This document shows, in pieces, positions 54,650-63,394 of a stretch of 64,000 nt of DNA. How positions within the stretch are numbered: position 1 is the stretch's first letter; the number at the start of each line of letters is the position of its first letter. Position numbers and translations under genes: made by a program. Location of the stretch: contig NC_053494.1 in NCBI RefSeq assembly GCF_905171775.1, positions 124,276,028 through 124,340,027 on the forward strand, read 5' to 3'. The notes under the pieces were generated by a model. It was not told the origin of the DNA, made no database searches, and saw nothing but the letters and a program-made list of their open reading frames with translations. The stretch comes from Rana temporaria. Lineage: Eukaryota; Chordata; Amphibia; Anura; Ranidae.

Positions 54650-55371
54650 GGGCCATATTCTCGAAAAATATCCGCCTGCTGCGCTTAGGGCACTTACACT
54701 CCGCTGTCCCAACTTACTGGAGCAGGTGTTGTATTCCCCAAACACTTGCTCCATAAGTTGGGACAGCGGAGTGTAAGTGTCCCGGCGTAGCCTGGCGGAT
54801 CTCCAAGGGGGCGTCTTCTATTCAAATGAAGCGCGCCCCCGATGCGAAAGAACTGGGCATGCGCCGGGCTGCAAAAAGCCCAGTGCGCATCCTCCAGTTC
54901 TCGGCGGAAAACGTCAATGACGCCGACGTGTGCGTCATTGACGTAAAGTCGTATTCAAGAACGACTTACGTAAAAGACGTACTCAATGAAAAAACACGAC
55001 GGGGACCCGACGCCATCCGTAACATGGCCTACACGAGACTTGCGGAAATTTAATCCTCCATATAGCAGGACTAAATTTCCGCTTACGCAAACGACGTTAG
55101 CGACGGTTACGCGACGCGAACTCGTTCGGGAATCGGCGTAGAAGGATCATTTGCATATGCAAATGACTCCTTCACGTAAATGCCATCTAGCGGCGGCCGG
55201 CGTCATTGCATTTAAGATCCGCCAGTGTAAGTGACTTACAGATGGCGGATCTTAAGTGTATCTATGCAAAAATGATTCTGAGAATCAGGAGCATAGATAC
55301 ACTGGCCAAAAAAGGGAGTTACGATGGAGTATCTGACTTACTCCATCGTAACTTCACTGAGAATATGGCCC
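54650..55371. mobile_element. GGGCCATATTC long-palindrome MITE, copy G
   Basis: It starts GGGCCATATTCTCGAA and ends TGAGAATATGGCCC, with ATA on both sides (54647-54649, 55372-55374). The left third is itself a hairpin around 'cacttgctcca'. The motif 'gccatctagcggcggccggc' is near 55182. Confidence 0.88.
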
Positions 55372-55374
55372 ATA

Positions 55375-55845
55375 ATAGTTAACTGATTCCTTTTAAAAAT
55401 GATTAAAAATAGATAAAAATCAATCATATAATGTACCTGTAGTTTCTAGTTTCGTTTTTGCATGTTGTTTCCTCTGTGCTGTACAGAGCCACAGAGCCAA
55501 TACAGGGCAGTGATGGTTTGGAAAACGAAACTGATTGGTGCTGACACACAGTAATCACACCTCCTTGATTAGTGACCACAGAGAGAAAGCTCCCAGTACT
55601 GTGGTTATCAGGAAACAGACAACCAGGAAGTGTGGAGATCAGAGAAGAATTACAGCAACTTGAGAGCAAAAACGAACAATGAGGACATGAAAACAGCACT
55701 GCATTAAGGTAAAGGAAGCTATTAAGAGAAAAAAAATATTCCTTTACAAACCCTTTAAGTTAAAGTTTCACTTTTGGAAGAAAATACATAAAATGTATCC
55801 CAAAATGAAATCAATCAAAACAAGTCCACCTTTACATAAATAAGC
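55375..55845. other. MDH1B intron 2, unassigned
   Basis: No exon seen; no recognisable repeat. Confidence 0.35.
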
Positions 55846-56213
55846 TACAGTGAGGGAAAAAAGTATTTGATCCCCTTCTGATTTTGTATGTTTGTCCACT
55901 GACAAAGAAGTGATCAATCTATAATTCTAATGGTAGGTTTATTTTAACAGTGAGAGAGAATAATAACAAAAATATCCAGAAAAAAGCATTTCAAAGAAGT
56001 TTTATAAATTGATTTGCATTTTAATGAGTGAAATAAGTATTTGATCCCCGATCAATCAGCAAGATTTCTGGCCCCCAGGTGTCTTCTATACAGGTAACAA
56101 GCTGAGATTAAGAGCACTCTCTTAAAGGGAGTGCTCCTAATCTTAACTTGTTACCTGTACAAAAGACACCTGTCCACAGAAGCATTCAATCAATCTGATT
56201 CCAATCTCTCCAC

Positions 56214-57490
56214 CATGGCCAATAGCAAAGAGCTGTGCAAGGATGTCTGGGACAAGATTGTAGACCTACACCATGCTGGAATGGGCTACAAGACCATCGC
56301 CAAGCAGCTTGATGAGAGGGTGACAACAGTTAGTGCGATTATTTTTTATTTTCAAATGGAAGAAACACAAAATACTGTAACTGTCAATCTCCCTTCGTCT
56401 GGGGCTCCATGCAAGATCTCACCTCGTGGAGTTTTAATGATCATGAGAACGGTGAGGAATCAGCCCAGAACTACATGGGAGAGAATCTGCTGGGACCATA
56501 GTAACCAAGAAAACAATTGGTAACATGCTACACCGTGAAGGACTGAAATCCTGCAGCATCCGCAAGGTCCCGCTGCTCAAGACCAGTCTGAAGTTTGCTA
56601 ATGAACATCTGAATGATTCTGAGGAGAACTGGGTGAAAGTGTTGTGGTCAAAATCAAGAACTTTTGCTGCATACACACGATCGGAAATTCCGATGTGAGC
56701 ATTCCGACCGTGTGTATGCTCCATCTGACTTTTGGTGTCTGAATTTCTGCCAACAAAAGATTGAGAGCAGGTTCTCTATTTTTCCAATGGAAAAAAATCC
56801 TGTCGGAAATTCCGATCGTCTGTATACAATTTTGACACGCAAAAAAACACGCATGCTCGGAATCATTGAACTTAATTTTTCTCGGCTCGTTGTAGTGTCT
56901 CTACGTCACCGCGTTCTTGACGGTCGGAATTTCAGACAACATTTGTGTGACCATGTGTATGCAACACAAGTTTGAGCCAGCATTGGGAAAAAAAACACGG
57001 TTTTCTTGTCGGAATTTACGATCATGTGTACGTGGTATTTGGCATCAACTCAACTCGCAAGGTTTTGAAGAGGAGGAATGTTGCCTATGACCCCAAGAAC
57101 ACCATCAAAAATGGAAGTGGAAACATTATGCTTGGGGGGGGGGGGGGGGGGGGGTTTGCTAAGGGGACAGGACAACTTCACTGCATCAAAGGGTTGTGGA
57201 TGGGTATTCCAGCATGACAATGAACCAAAACACATGGCCAGGGCAACAAAGAAGTGGTTCAAGAAGAAGAGCATTAAGGTTCTGGAGTGGCCTAGCCAGG
57301 CTCCAGACCTTAGTCCCATAGAAAATATGTGGAAGTTTGAGTTGCCAAATGTCAGCCTTGAAACCTTTATGACCTGGAGAGGATCTGCAAAGAGGAATGG
57401 GACAAAATCCCTCCTGAAATGTGTGCAAACCTGGTGGCCAATTACAAGAAACGTCTGACCTCTGTGATTGCCAACAAGGAGTTTGCCACC
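56214..57490 (+). pseudogene. Tc1-like transposase, broken
   Basis: ATGGCCAATAGCAAAGAG opens a transposase with an N-terminal helix-turn-helix (YKTIAKQLDERVTTVSAI). After a frameshift near 56510, text such as GNMLHREGLKSCSIRK appears in another frame. The foldback element at 56668-57037 splits the DDE domain. Downstream, a G-run at 57135-57154, HDNEPKHMA, LEWPSQAPDLSPIENMW (57284-57333) and KEFATKYL close the protein. The gene cannot make a functional product. Confidence 0.85.
56668..57037. mobile_element. Foldback element nested in the Tc1 transposase
   Basis: 'tgcatacacacgatcggaa' and 'acgatcatgtgtacgtggtat' are inverse ends. The interior has 'tcggaaattccgatc' palindromes. It interrupts transposase codons. 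Confidence 0.7.
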
Positions 57491-57497
57491 AAGTACT

Positions 57498-58128
57498 TAT
57501 GCTGTGTACACACGATCGTAAATTTGTGGATTTTTTTCTGACGGAATGTTGGCTCAAACTAGTGTTGCATACACACGGTCACACAAAATTCCGACCGTCA
57601 AGAACGTGGTGACGTACAACACTACGACGAGCCGAGAAAAATAAAGTTCTATGCTTCCGAGCATGCGTCGACTTGATTCTGAGCATGCATGTTTTTTTTT
57701 TAAGCATCGGAATTGCATACTCCGATCAACCAACCAAAACCTTCTCCAAATCCCCAAATCTCACTACAAATCTAAGGGAGAACGTAGATTCTCGGTCCAA
57801 GGACCACGGCTCTGGAATGCTCTACCCACGACCATCCGCTTGGAAGAAAACCATCGGGTTTTTAGGAAAAAACTGAAGACCCACCTCTTCTGAAAGACCT
57901 GTACAACTTTGGATGCCAAGCGCCTTGAGGCGATTAAGTTCGCATTTGTTGCGCTATATAAGTTTCTCACTCACTCATACAGACGATCGGAATTTCCAAC
58001 AAGAACTTTTCCCGTCGGAAAAATTGAGAACCAGCTCTCAAATTTTTGTTGTCGGAAATTCTGACAGAAAAAGTCTGATAGAGTCTACACACAGTCAGAA
58101 TTTCCGACCGCGTGTACGCGGCATAAGT
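57498..58128. mobile_element. Second foldback element nested in the Tc1 element
   Basis: 'tgctgtgtacacacgatcg' and 'ccgcgtgtacgcggcataa' are the end blocks. 'gtggtgacgtacaacactac' and 'gcatgcgtcgacttgattct' link it to the copy at 51690. It holds an L2 fragment at about 57718-57975. Confidence 0.65.
57718..57975 (+). pseudogene. L2-like LINE 3' end fragment
   Basis: The plus strand encodes RRFSVQGPRLWNALPTTIR and KKLKTHLF, the C-terminal end of an L2-type ORF2. After it comes 'gcgctatataagt', the typical L2 3' end. Only the last ~50 codons remain. Confidence 0.8.
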
Positions 58129-58410
58129 CCTGTTTTTCGCATTGGGTCAAATACTTATTTTACGCATTAAAATGCAAATCAATAATTTTTTCCAGGATTG
58201 TTTTGTTGTTATTCTGTCTCTCACTGTTAAAATAAACCTACTAAAATGATAGACTGATAATTTCTTTGTCAGTGGGCAAACATAGAAAATCAGCAGGGGA
58301 TCAAACACCTTTTTCCCTCCCTGTATGATCATTCTACACATAGATATGAGCCAGTTTCCCTTTGGTCAAAAATAATCAAAGATTTTAAATTGACATTAGT
58401 GGTCTCCTAC

Positions 58411-58523
58411 CTCCCAGTCCTCAGGGTGACAGGTGATTTTATGAACGCTGAAATGTGGCAGGTTTTTCTGAAGATAGTCAACAAGAAGTTCTGCTTTGGC
58501 ATAATATGGGCAGTCTGCCTTTC
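58411..58523 (-). CDS. MDH1B: MDH1B exon 2
   Basis: Acceptor ...tccttacag, donor GTAGGA. It completes codon 8 (Gly) and encodes residues 8-45: KADCPYYAKAELLVDYLQKNL, then HKITCHPEDWE. Human has RADCPYYAKTELVADYLQKNL and HKITQHPEVWE. 113 bp. The N-terminal region of MDH1B has no counterpart in ordinary cytosolic malate dehydrogenase. Confidence 0.97.
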
Positions 58524-58640
58524 CTGTAAGGACAGGGGAGGTACATTGAATAGTTGTGTAAACATAGTGCATACTGTATACATTTCTTATGTAAGGCATC
58601 ACAAAGTAAAATAGTAAGAAAACATGTTCAACATGTAGAG

Positions 58641-59262
58641 CAGGGGTCTCCAAACTTTCTAAACTAAGGGCCGTTTAACTGTCCTTCAGATTTTAGGGGG
58701 GCCGGACTGCGGCCGTTGGGAGTAGAATAGGTCCCAACATCATTGAGAGAAAAATAATGCTCCATTGTTTTTCTCAGTGGGAGGAATAGTGTCCCATCAT
58801 TGGTGTCATTGGGAGAAATTGTGGCCCATCATTGATATTAGTGAGAGGAATTGTGTCCCATTGTTGGACCCACTTGGAGGAATTGTCCCCTATCATTGGT
58901 GTAATTGGACCCCATTATTGGTGTCATTGAAAGAAATTGTCCCCCATCGTTGCTGTCATTGGAAGGAATAGTGCCCCATCATTTGTTTAACTGGGAGGAA
59001 TAGTACCCCATAATTGGTGTCATTGGGAGGAATTGTGCCCCATCATTGGTGTCATTGGGAGAAACTGTGCCCCACCATTGGGGAGAATAGTGCCCCATCT
59101 TTGGTGTAATTGGGAGGAATTGTGTCTTTTTATTTGTGTGAGTGGGTGGGGGGGGGGGAAATTATGTCCCATTGTTGGTATACGTGGATGAAACCCAGAG
59201 GGCCGCATAAAAGCAAGCAAAGGGCCGCATCTGGCCCCCGGGCCACAGTTTGGAGACCCCTG
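58641..59262. mobile_element. hAT-type element with 32-bp minisatellite, copy 2
   Basis: It begins CAGGGGTCTCCAAACTTTCT and ends CAGTTTGGAGACCCCTG, with the perfect 8-bp duplication ATGTAGAG on both sides (58633-58640, 59263-59270). Variants of the 32-bp unit ('ggtgtcattgggaggaattgtgcccc...') fill 58760-59180. It is a sister of 39380-40558. Confidence 0.9.
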
Positions 59263-59295
59263 ATGTAGAGTATACTTTGCATATAAATGGAGCCT

Positions 59296-60370
59296 TATGC
59301 CGCGTACACACGATCGGTTTGTCTGATGAAAAACAGTGTGATGGACCGTTTTCATCAGACTAACCAATCGTGTGTGGGCCCCATTGTTTTTTTAACCATC
59401 GGTTAAAAAAAATATGAACTTGTTTTAAAATGATCTGATGGTTAACTAACCGATAGAAAAAAAAACGATCGTCTGTAGGCACGTCCATCGGTTAAAAATC
59501 CACGCATGCTCAGACTAAATTAGGGGACGGGAGCGCTCGTTCTGGTAAAACTAGAGTTCCTTATGGAGATAGCACATTCATCACGCTGTAACAGACAGAA
59601 AAGCGCAAATCGTCTTTTACTAACACAAAATCGGCTAAAGCAGCCCCAAGGGTGGCGCCATTGGATTTGAACTTCCCCTTTATAGTGCCGTCGTACGTGG
59701 TTTACGCGACTGCGTTCTGACACGATCGTTTTTTTTTTTTTTTTGTGTATTTTGTGCGTGTACTCGAGAGAGGAGCCGGACTGCAGGAGTTGGGAGTAGG
59801 CAGGCCTCCCCCAGAGGCAATCTGCCACCTTTCTCCATGCCCCGGGTGGCAATGGCGGGTGCGTGAGGGGGTCCTCCCACACAGCCCGCCCTACCTGCTC
59901 CGCTTTGAAGCCCAACGGGGCAGAGGGACTCCCTATAAGGGAGTGAGAGGATCTAGCCCGCTCAACCAGCCCTGTTAGTCCTTCGCCTCTCTTTTTAGAG
60001 ACTGCGTGGTCAAAGTGCGTGCATGTTAACCCAATTTCGATTGTGTGTAAGTGTGGTGGTTTTTGTGGGAGGGGGGTGGGCGTACTAAGCGCAGGCTTAC
60101 CTCGCATAGCACACCCACCAGGAGCCGGGCTGAGACCACCAAACTCAATTCACATGTAGCCGAGAGCGTGATCCGAACCCCTAGCTGCAGAGGCGAATGG
60201 CTTATCAGCGCAGTGCCAATCGTGTTGAGCCACCGCAGCTCCCTTACGATCGTTTTTTTAACCGATGGTGTGTAGGCACGACTGATCATCAGTCAGCTTC
60301 ATCGGATAACTGATGGAAAAATCCATCAGACCGTTTTCATCTAATGGACCGATCCTGTGTACAGGGCATT
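59296..60370. mobile_element. Foldback element, GCCGCGTACACACGATCGG family, holding a SINE
   Basis: 'atgccgcgtacacacgatcgg' and 'gatcctgtgtacagggcat' are end blocks, with 'gatggaccgttttcatcaga' near the left and its inverse near 60325. On the minus strand at 59525-59705 it carries the TATA-containing module shared with 34979 and 36850. A SINE is inserted at 59729-60244. Confidence 0.75.
59729..60244 (-). mobile_element. tRNA-derived SINE with poly-A tail
   Basis: On the minus strand it starts 'gggagctgcggtggctcaac', then a box-A-like region, then GGTTCGGATCAC resembling an RNA polymerase III box B (about 60166-60177), then an unrelated body and a poly-A tail (T-run at 59729-59744). ACGATCG flanks both sides (59722-59728, 60245-60251). 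The 'ggctcaacacgattggcac' head is like tRNA-derived SINEs of fish and amphibians. Confidence 0.75.
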
Positions 60371-60379
60371 AGTCTACAT

Positions 60380-60564
60380 CAGTGTTTCTCAACTCCAGTC
60401 CTCAAGGCGCCCCAACAGGTCATGTTTTCAGGCTTTCCATTATTTTGCACAGGTGATTTGACCAGTTTCACTGCCTTAGTAATTACCACAGCTGTTTAAT
60501 CTAAGGGAAATCCTGAAAATATGACCTGTTGGTGCGCCTTGAAGACTGGAGTTGAGAAACATTG
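60380..60564. mobile_element. Short hAT MITE, CAGTGTTTCTCAACTCC
   Basis: CAGTGTTTCTCAACTCCAGT and ACTGGAGTTGAGAAACATTG are inverse ends. A perfect 8-bp duplication, GTCTACAT, flanks it (60372-60379, 60565-60572). Non-coding, 185 bp. Confidence 0.9.
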
Positions 60565-60574
60565 GTCTACATTT

Positions 60575-60815
60575 CCACTATTACGACCCCAAAATTGCAC
60601 GATTTAGAGTGCAACTTTGATGCGACTTTGAGTGCAGCTTTGATCCAATTTTACACTCTCTGGATCAAAGTCGCATCAAAGCATTACAGGCACCTTTTCA
60701 AAGTCGCATAGATGGGAATGGGTGCCATTGAAGTCAATAGCCTGTGACTTGTCATGTGACTTTATGTGTCCAAAGCCGCATGACAAGTCCCACTAGTGGA
60801 AACAGAGCCTTGATG
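60575..60815. mobile_element. Foldback MITE, TTTCCACTA ends
   Basis: 'tttccactattacgacccc' and 'cccactagtggaaacagagcc' are diverged inverse ends. The interior has 'tgatgcgacttt/aaagtcgcatca' palindromes. Confidence 0.6.
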
Positions 60816-60932
60816 TGGTTGCCTGTACTATGATCATTGTAGACTGTGAGCTGAGACCCCAGAGCACTTCCAGCTACACTGACAGTCCCCCCCCCCCCCA
60901 TCCAGCTTCCTTTTCCTGTGCACAGCTATACT

Positions 60933-61174
60933 CAGGGGCAGACTGACCATTAGCCGAGGGCCCCATACCACTAGGGGGCCCCATCAGGGTTGCCATCCTC
61001 AGTAAAAATACCAAGATTATAGCTGTCCCGCCTCTCCAGTACATTTTCAGTGTGTGTATGTATACTGTGTGAGTATATTGTGTGTCTATACTGTGTGGCT
61101 CCATAATCTATTGCCTGGGGGCCCCATAATCTCCTATTGCCCAGGGGCACCCACAAGTTGTCAGTCCGCCCCTG
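60933..61174. mobile_element. hAT MITE, CAGGGGCAGACTGAC ends
   Basis: CAGGGGCAGACTGACCAT and GTCAGTCCGCCCCTG are inverse ends, flanked by the perfect duplication GCTATACT (60925-60932, 61175-61182). Inside are 'gggggccccat' blocks. Non-coding. Confidence 0.9.
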
Positions 61175-61182
61175 GCTATACT

Positions 61183-61467
61183 GTATATGTGAACTGCACC
61201 TCCCCCCCTGTGGATGGGGCTTTTTATTTCTGAATTTTCTCATGAATTAGGATGTACAATGCATCCTTACTGATGAGAGAGAACACTGGGCGGAATGATC
61301 AGCTCCCCCCATCCTGCTACACAGGAACGGTGTCCCTCCCAGGAAGTGATGTCACGAGATTTCAGTAACCACACCCACTGGCTGATTTTAGTCTCAGAAG
61401 GAAGTAGAATTGAAGTCATGTGACGGCACTGGTTACTGCAAAATAAAGGTAGAAAAACTGGATTTTT
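61183..61467. other. MDH1B intron 1, unassigned
   Basis: No exon or recognised element is seen. Confidence 0.35.
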
Positions 61468-61502
61468 TTCATTTTGAGACATAAGGCTGACCTTCGCTCA
61501 CA

Positions 61503-62122
61503 TTAAAGCGGAGGTTCACCCTATAAACATTTATATAACAATACAATCTGCATACTTCCAACATTTACAGTATGCTGTTTGTTTTTTTGCTGTACATACC
61601 GTATTATTGCTATTTTCCACCCGGCTTTCCGGGTACTCACTCCCGCGGGAGTAGGCGTTCCTATGCAGAGGCGCAGTGTCATGTGGGATTTCGCCCAGAT
61701 GATTGACGTCTTGAGAAAAACTTCCCCCCGGCGGATAAGGCGCGTCACGAGTTTCCGAAAGTAGCCGAACTGCGAGTCGGCTCTATGCGGCGCCTGCGCA
61801 GTCAGCACTACACGGCTCCTAGTCGGTGCGCAGGCGCCGTATAGAGCCGACTCGCAGTTCGGCTACTTTCGGAAACTCGTGACGCGCCTTATCCGCCTGC
61901 GGGAAGTTATTTTCAAGACGTCAATCATCTGGACAAAGTCCCACATGACACTGCGCCTCTGCATAGGAACGCCTACTCCCGCGGGAGTGAGTACCCAGAA
62001 GCCGGGTGGAAAATAGCAATAATATGGTATGTACAGCAAAAAACAAACAGCATACTGTAAATGTTGGAAGTATGCAGATTGTAATATTATATACATGTTT
62101 TTAGGGTGAACCTCCGCTTTAA
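61503..62122. mobile_element. FB3 foldback element, second copy
   Basis: TTAAAGCGGAGGTTCACCC and GGGTGAACCTCCGCTTTAA are perfect inverse ends. The arms of about 290 bp fold around a centre near 61805-61825. The inverted match extends about 35 bp outward on both sides ('gacataaggctgaccttcgc'). Confidence 0.9.
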
Positions 62123-62147
62123 TGTGAGCGAAGGTCAGCCTTATGTC

Positions 62148-62364
62148 TCAAGACGTCAATCATCTGGACAAAGTCCCACATGATACTGCGCCTCTGCATA
62201 GGAACGCCTACTCCCGCGGGAGCGAGTACCCGGAAGCCGGTGGAAAATAGCAATAATACGATATGTACAGCAAAAAAACAAAAAACAAACAGTATACTGT
62301 AAATGTTGGAAGTATGCAGAATGTAATGTTATATACATGTTTTTAGGGTAAACCTCCGCTTTAA
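62148..62364. repeat. Tandem duplicate of the FB3 right arm
   Basis: The stretch from 'agacgtcaatcatctggaca' to the TTAA at 62361 repeats the right arm at 61917-62122 with few differences. It follows after a 25-bp spacer. Confidence 0.85.
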
Positions 62365-62638
62365 TGATTGCAGGGGAGAATTTAAGTGTTAGGGTGGACT
62401 TCCACTGTAACTGTCCAATCCGCTGTCCCTGTGTACACTGGCATGGTGAGAAGGTGAGGCGGGCGCCCTCTGGTGGTAAATGGAAGCAATCACTTCGGGA
62501 TTTATTTCTAAGGTGACTGTAGCCGTATTAGTGTTCTTGCACAGCTAATGATTTCTATCTACGTACTACGCCTATATTCCTCAGAAATAGGAGAAGATAC
62601 ATTAGACAGTTATGCCACAAGAGAGAATACAACTTTAC

Positions 62639-62660
62639 CTGCAAGTACGAACTTCGCCAT
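62639..62660 (-). CDS. MDH1B: MDH1B exon 1 (start codon)
   Basis: The coding part is 22 bp: ATGGCGAAGTTCGTACTTGCAG followed by the donor GTAAAG. It encodes MAKFVLA plus one base of Gly8, matching human MAKFVLAG exactly. The context gtgATGG is a fair initiation site. Found by eye because the exon is too short for ORF search. Confidence 0.93.
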
Positions 62661-62963
62661 CACGTCACCCACACAGTGCAGCAGAAAGTCACGGCGTGGT
62701 GTTGCCAAGCAACGCTACACAGAAGATTCAGGGGCGGATCATCACCACGCACCTCCCGCTGTTCTCGTCTGTCTGTATACAAATACGTTTCCACTGTTGG
62801 CCTCCAGGGGTCGCTGTAGCCGTTCTCTCTATTGAGACTTTGTCACAACGCGTGATCGGGTTCTGGGCCATCGTGGTTGCCGTAGCTGGGGGGCGTGGTT
62901 TGTTGATGTCACGGCAGCGTCCTGGGGGCAGTCATGATGTTCTTCCCCGGTGTGTGATCAAGG
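62640..62963. promoter_or_regulatory. CpG-richer promoter region, probably bidirectional
   Basis: It lies directly 5' of the MDH1B start codon and is richer in CpG than the flanking introns. It has no TATA box near the MDH1B start. It contains CCAAG/TTGCC-type GC-rich words and TGACG/CACGTC at 62661-62666. In mammals the same interval is shared with FASTKD2, transcribed the other way. Confidence 0.5.
62850..62963 (+). other. Possible first non-coding exon of FASTKD2
   Basis: A good donor, AAG|GTGAGT, lies at 62961-62969 on the plus strand, after a GC-rich stretch. Human FASTKD2 starts within a few hundred bases of MDH1B, head to head. No FASTKD2 coding sequence is inside the window, so this rests on gene order and one splice motif. 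The start at 62850 is arbitrary. Confidence 0.3.
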
Positions 62964-62969
62964 TGAGTG

Positions 62970-63329
62970 CATTGGAGGCTCACTGTGATCGTGTTCGCCT
63001 GACATCGGCTTCATGTTACTTTATGTAGAAGATGTGGACTGATCGATGAGCTGTGCTTGGTCCAGGCAGATCATTATAAAGCACAGCTTCATCATTTCAC
63101 TTGTTACTTTATACATTGTAATGCTGGAGGGCTATCAGATCATGTGATCTGTGATTGGCTGTCACATGATCAGGAGTCCTTTCTGTTAACTCCTAATCGT
63201 TAATTGAGTGCACACAATATAGTACCAAATGTAAAAGATGAGGCCATACCCAACATGTCAAGCCTTGTGTACAGCTGTGAAATGACAATGAACTTCGATA
63301 CCCCAAATTGTCCACAAGTGATGCAATAA
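62970..63329. other. Unassigned DNA upstream of MDH1B
   Basis: No exon or recognised repeat is seen. An inverted 'atcacatgatctgtgattggctgtcacatgat' region lies near 63140-63172. Confidence 0.35.
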
Positions 63330-63390
63330 AAGAGAAGTATGGGTTTGGTTTATTTCTCCCCATTATACTTACCTAGGTGTATGTAGCATC
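63330..63390 (+). mobile_element. TTAAAAGAGAAG-family MITE fragment
   Basis: 'aaaagagaagtatgggtttgg' and 'actta cctaggtg' match the left part of the element at 19211. It breaks off where the minisatellite begins. Confidence 0.5.
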
Positions 63391-63394
63391 TGTC

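Larger units (their letters stand above)
55848..58323 (+). mobile_element. Tc1-like transposon with nested insertions
   Basis: It starts CAGTGAGGGAAAAAAGTATT after a TA and ends 'acctttttccctccctg' before TA. Long terminal repeats with 'aagtatttgatcccc' direct copies (55862 and 56035) and 'caaatacttattttacgcat' near 58147 are of the type seen in Passport-like fish and frog Tc1 elements. Two foldback elements and an L2 piece have landed inside. It lies in intron 2. Confidence 0.85.
14671..62660 (-). other. MDH1B: MDH1B gene, complete coding region in nine exons
   Basis: I joined nine minus-strand exons with GT donors and AG acceptors and compatible phases into one 491-codon reading frame. Remembered human MDH1B is about 518 residues and matches throughout: start MAKFVLAG, then CPYYAK, IIWRELLDRGGKG, GEVFG, KDVI(V/I)WGNISG, AAHSIA and EIVSLG. 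MDH1B is a paralogue of cytosolic malate dehydrogenase, conserved in animals and poorly characterised. Classical malate dehydrogenase residues are missing. The glycine loop TGAAGQ is replaced by TSASMP (137-142). The RLD-R segment is replaced by TQLEFE (285-290). The catalytic His of WGNHSS is Ile315. Substrate-loop arginines are absent from 215-230. NAD-dependent catalysis is therefore unlikely, as in the human protein. Introns range from 0.44 kb to 15 kb and are mostly transposons. The last 41 residues are Glu/Gln-rich and variable. Confidence 0.95.

Noticed and set aside
56131..56523. Functional Tc1 transposase
   Set aside because: The frame breaks near 56510 and the DDE region is split by a foldback insertion.
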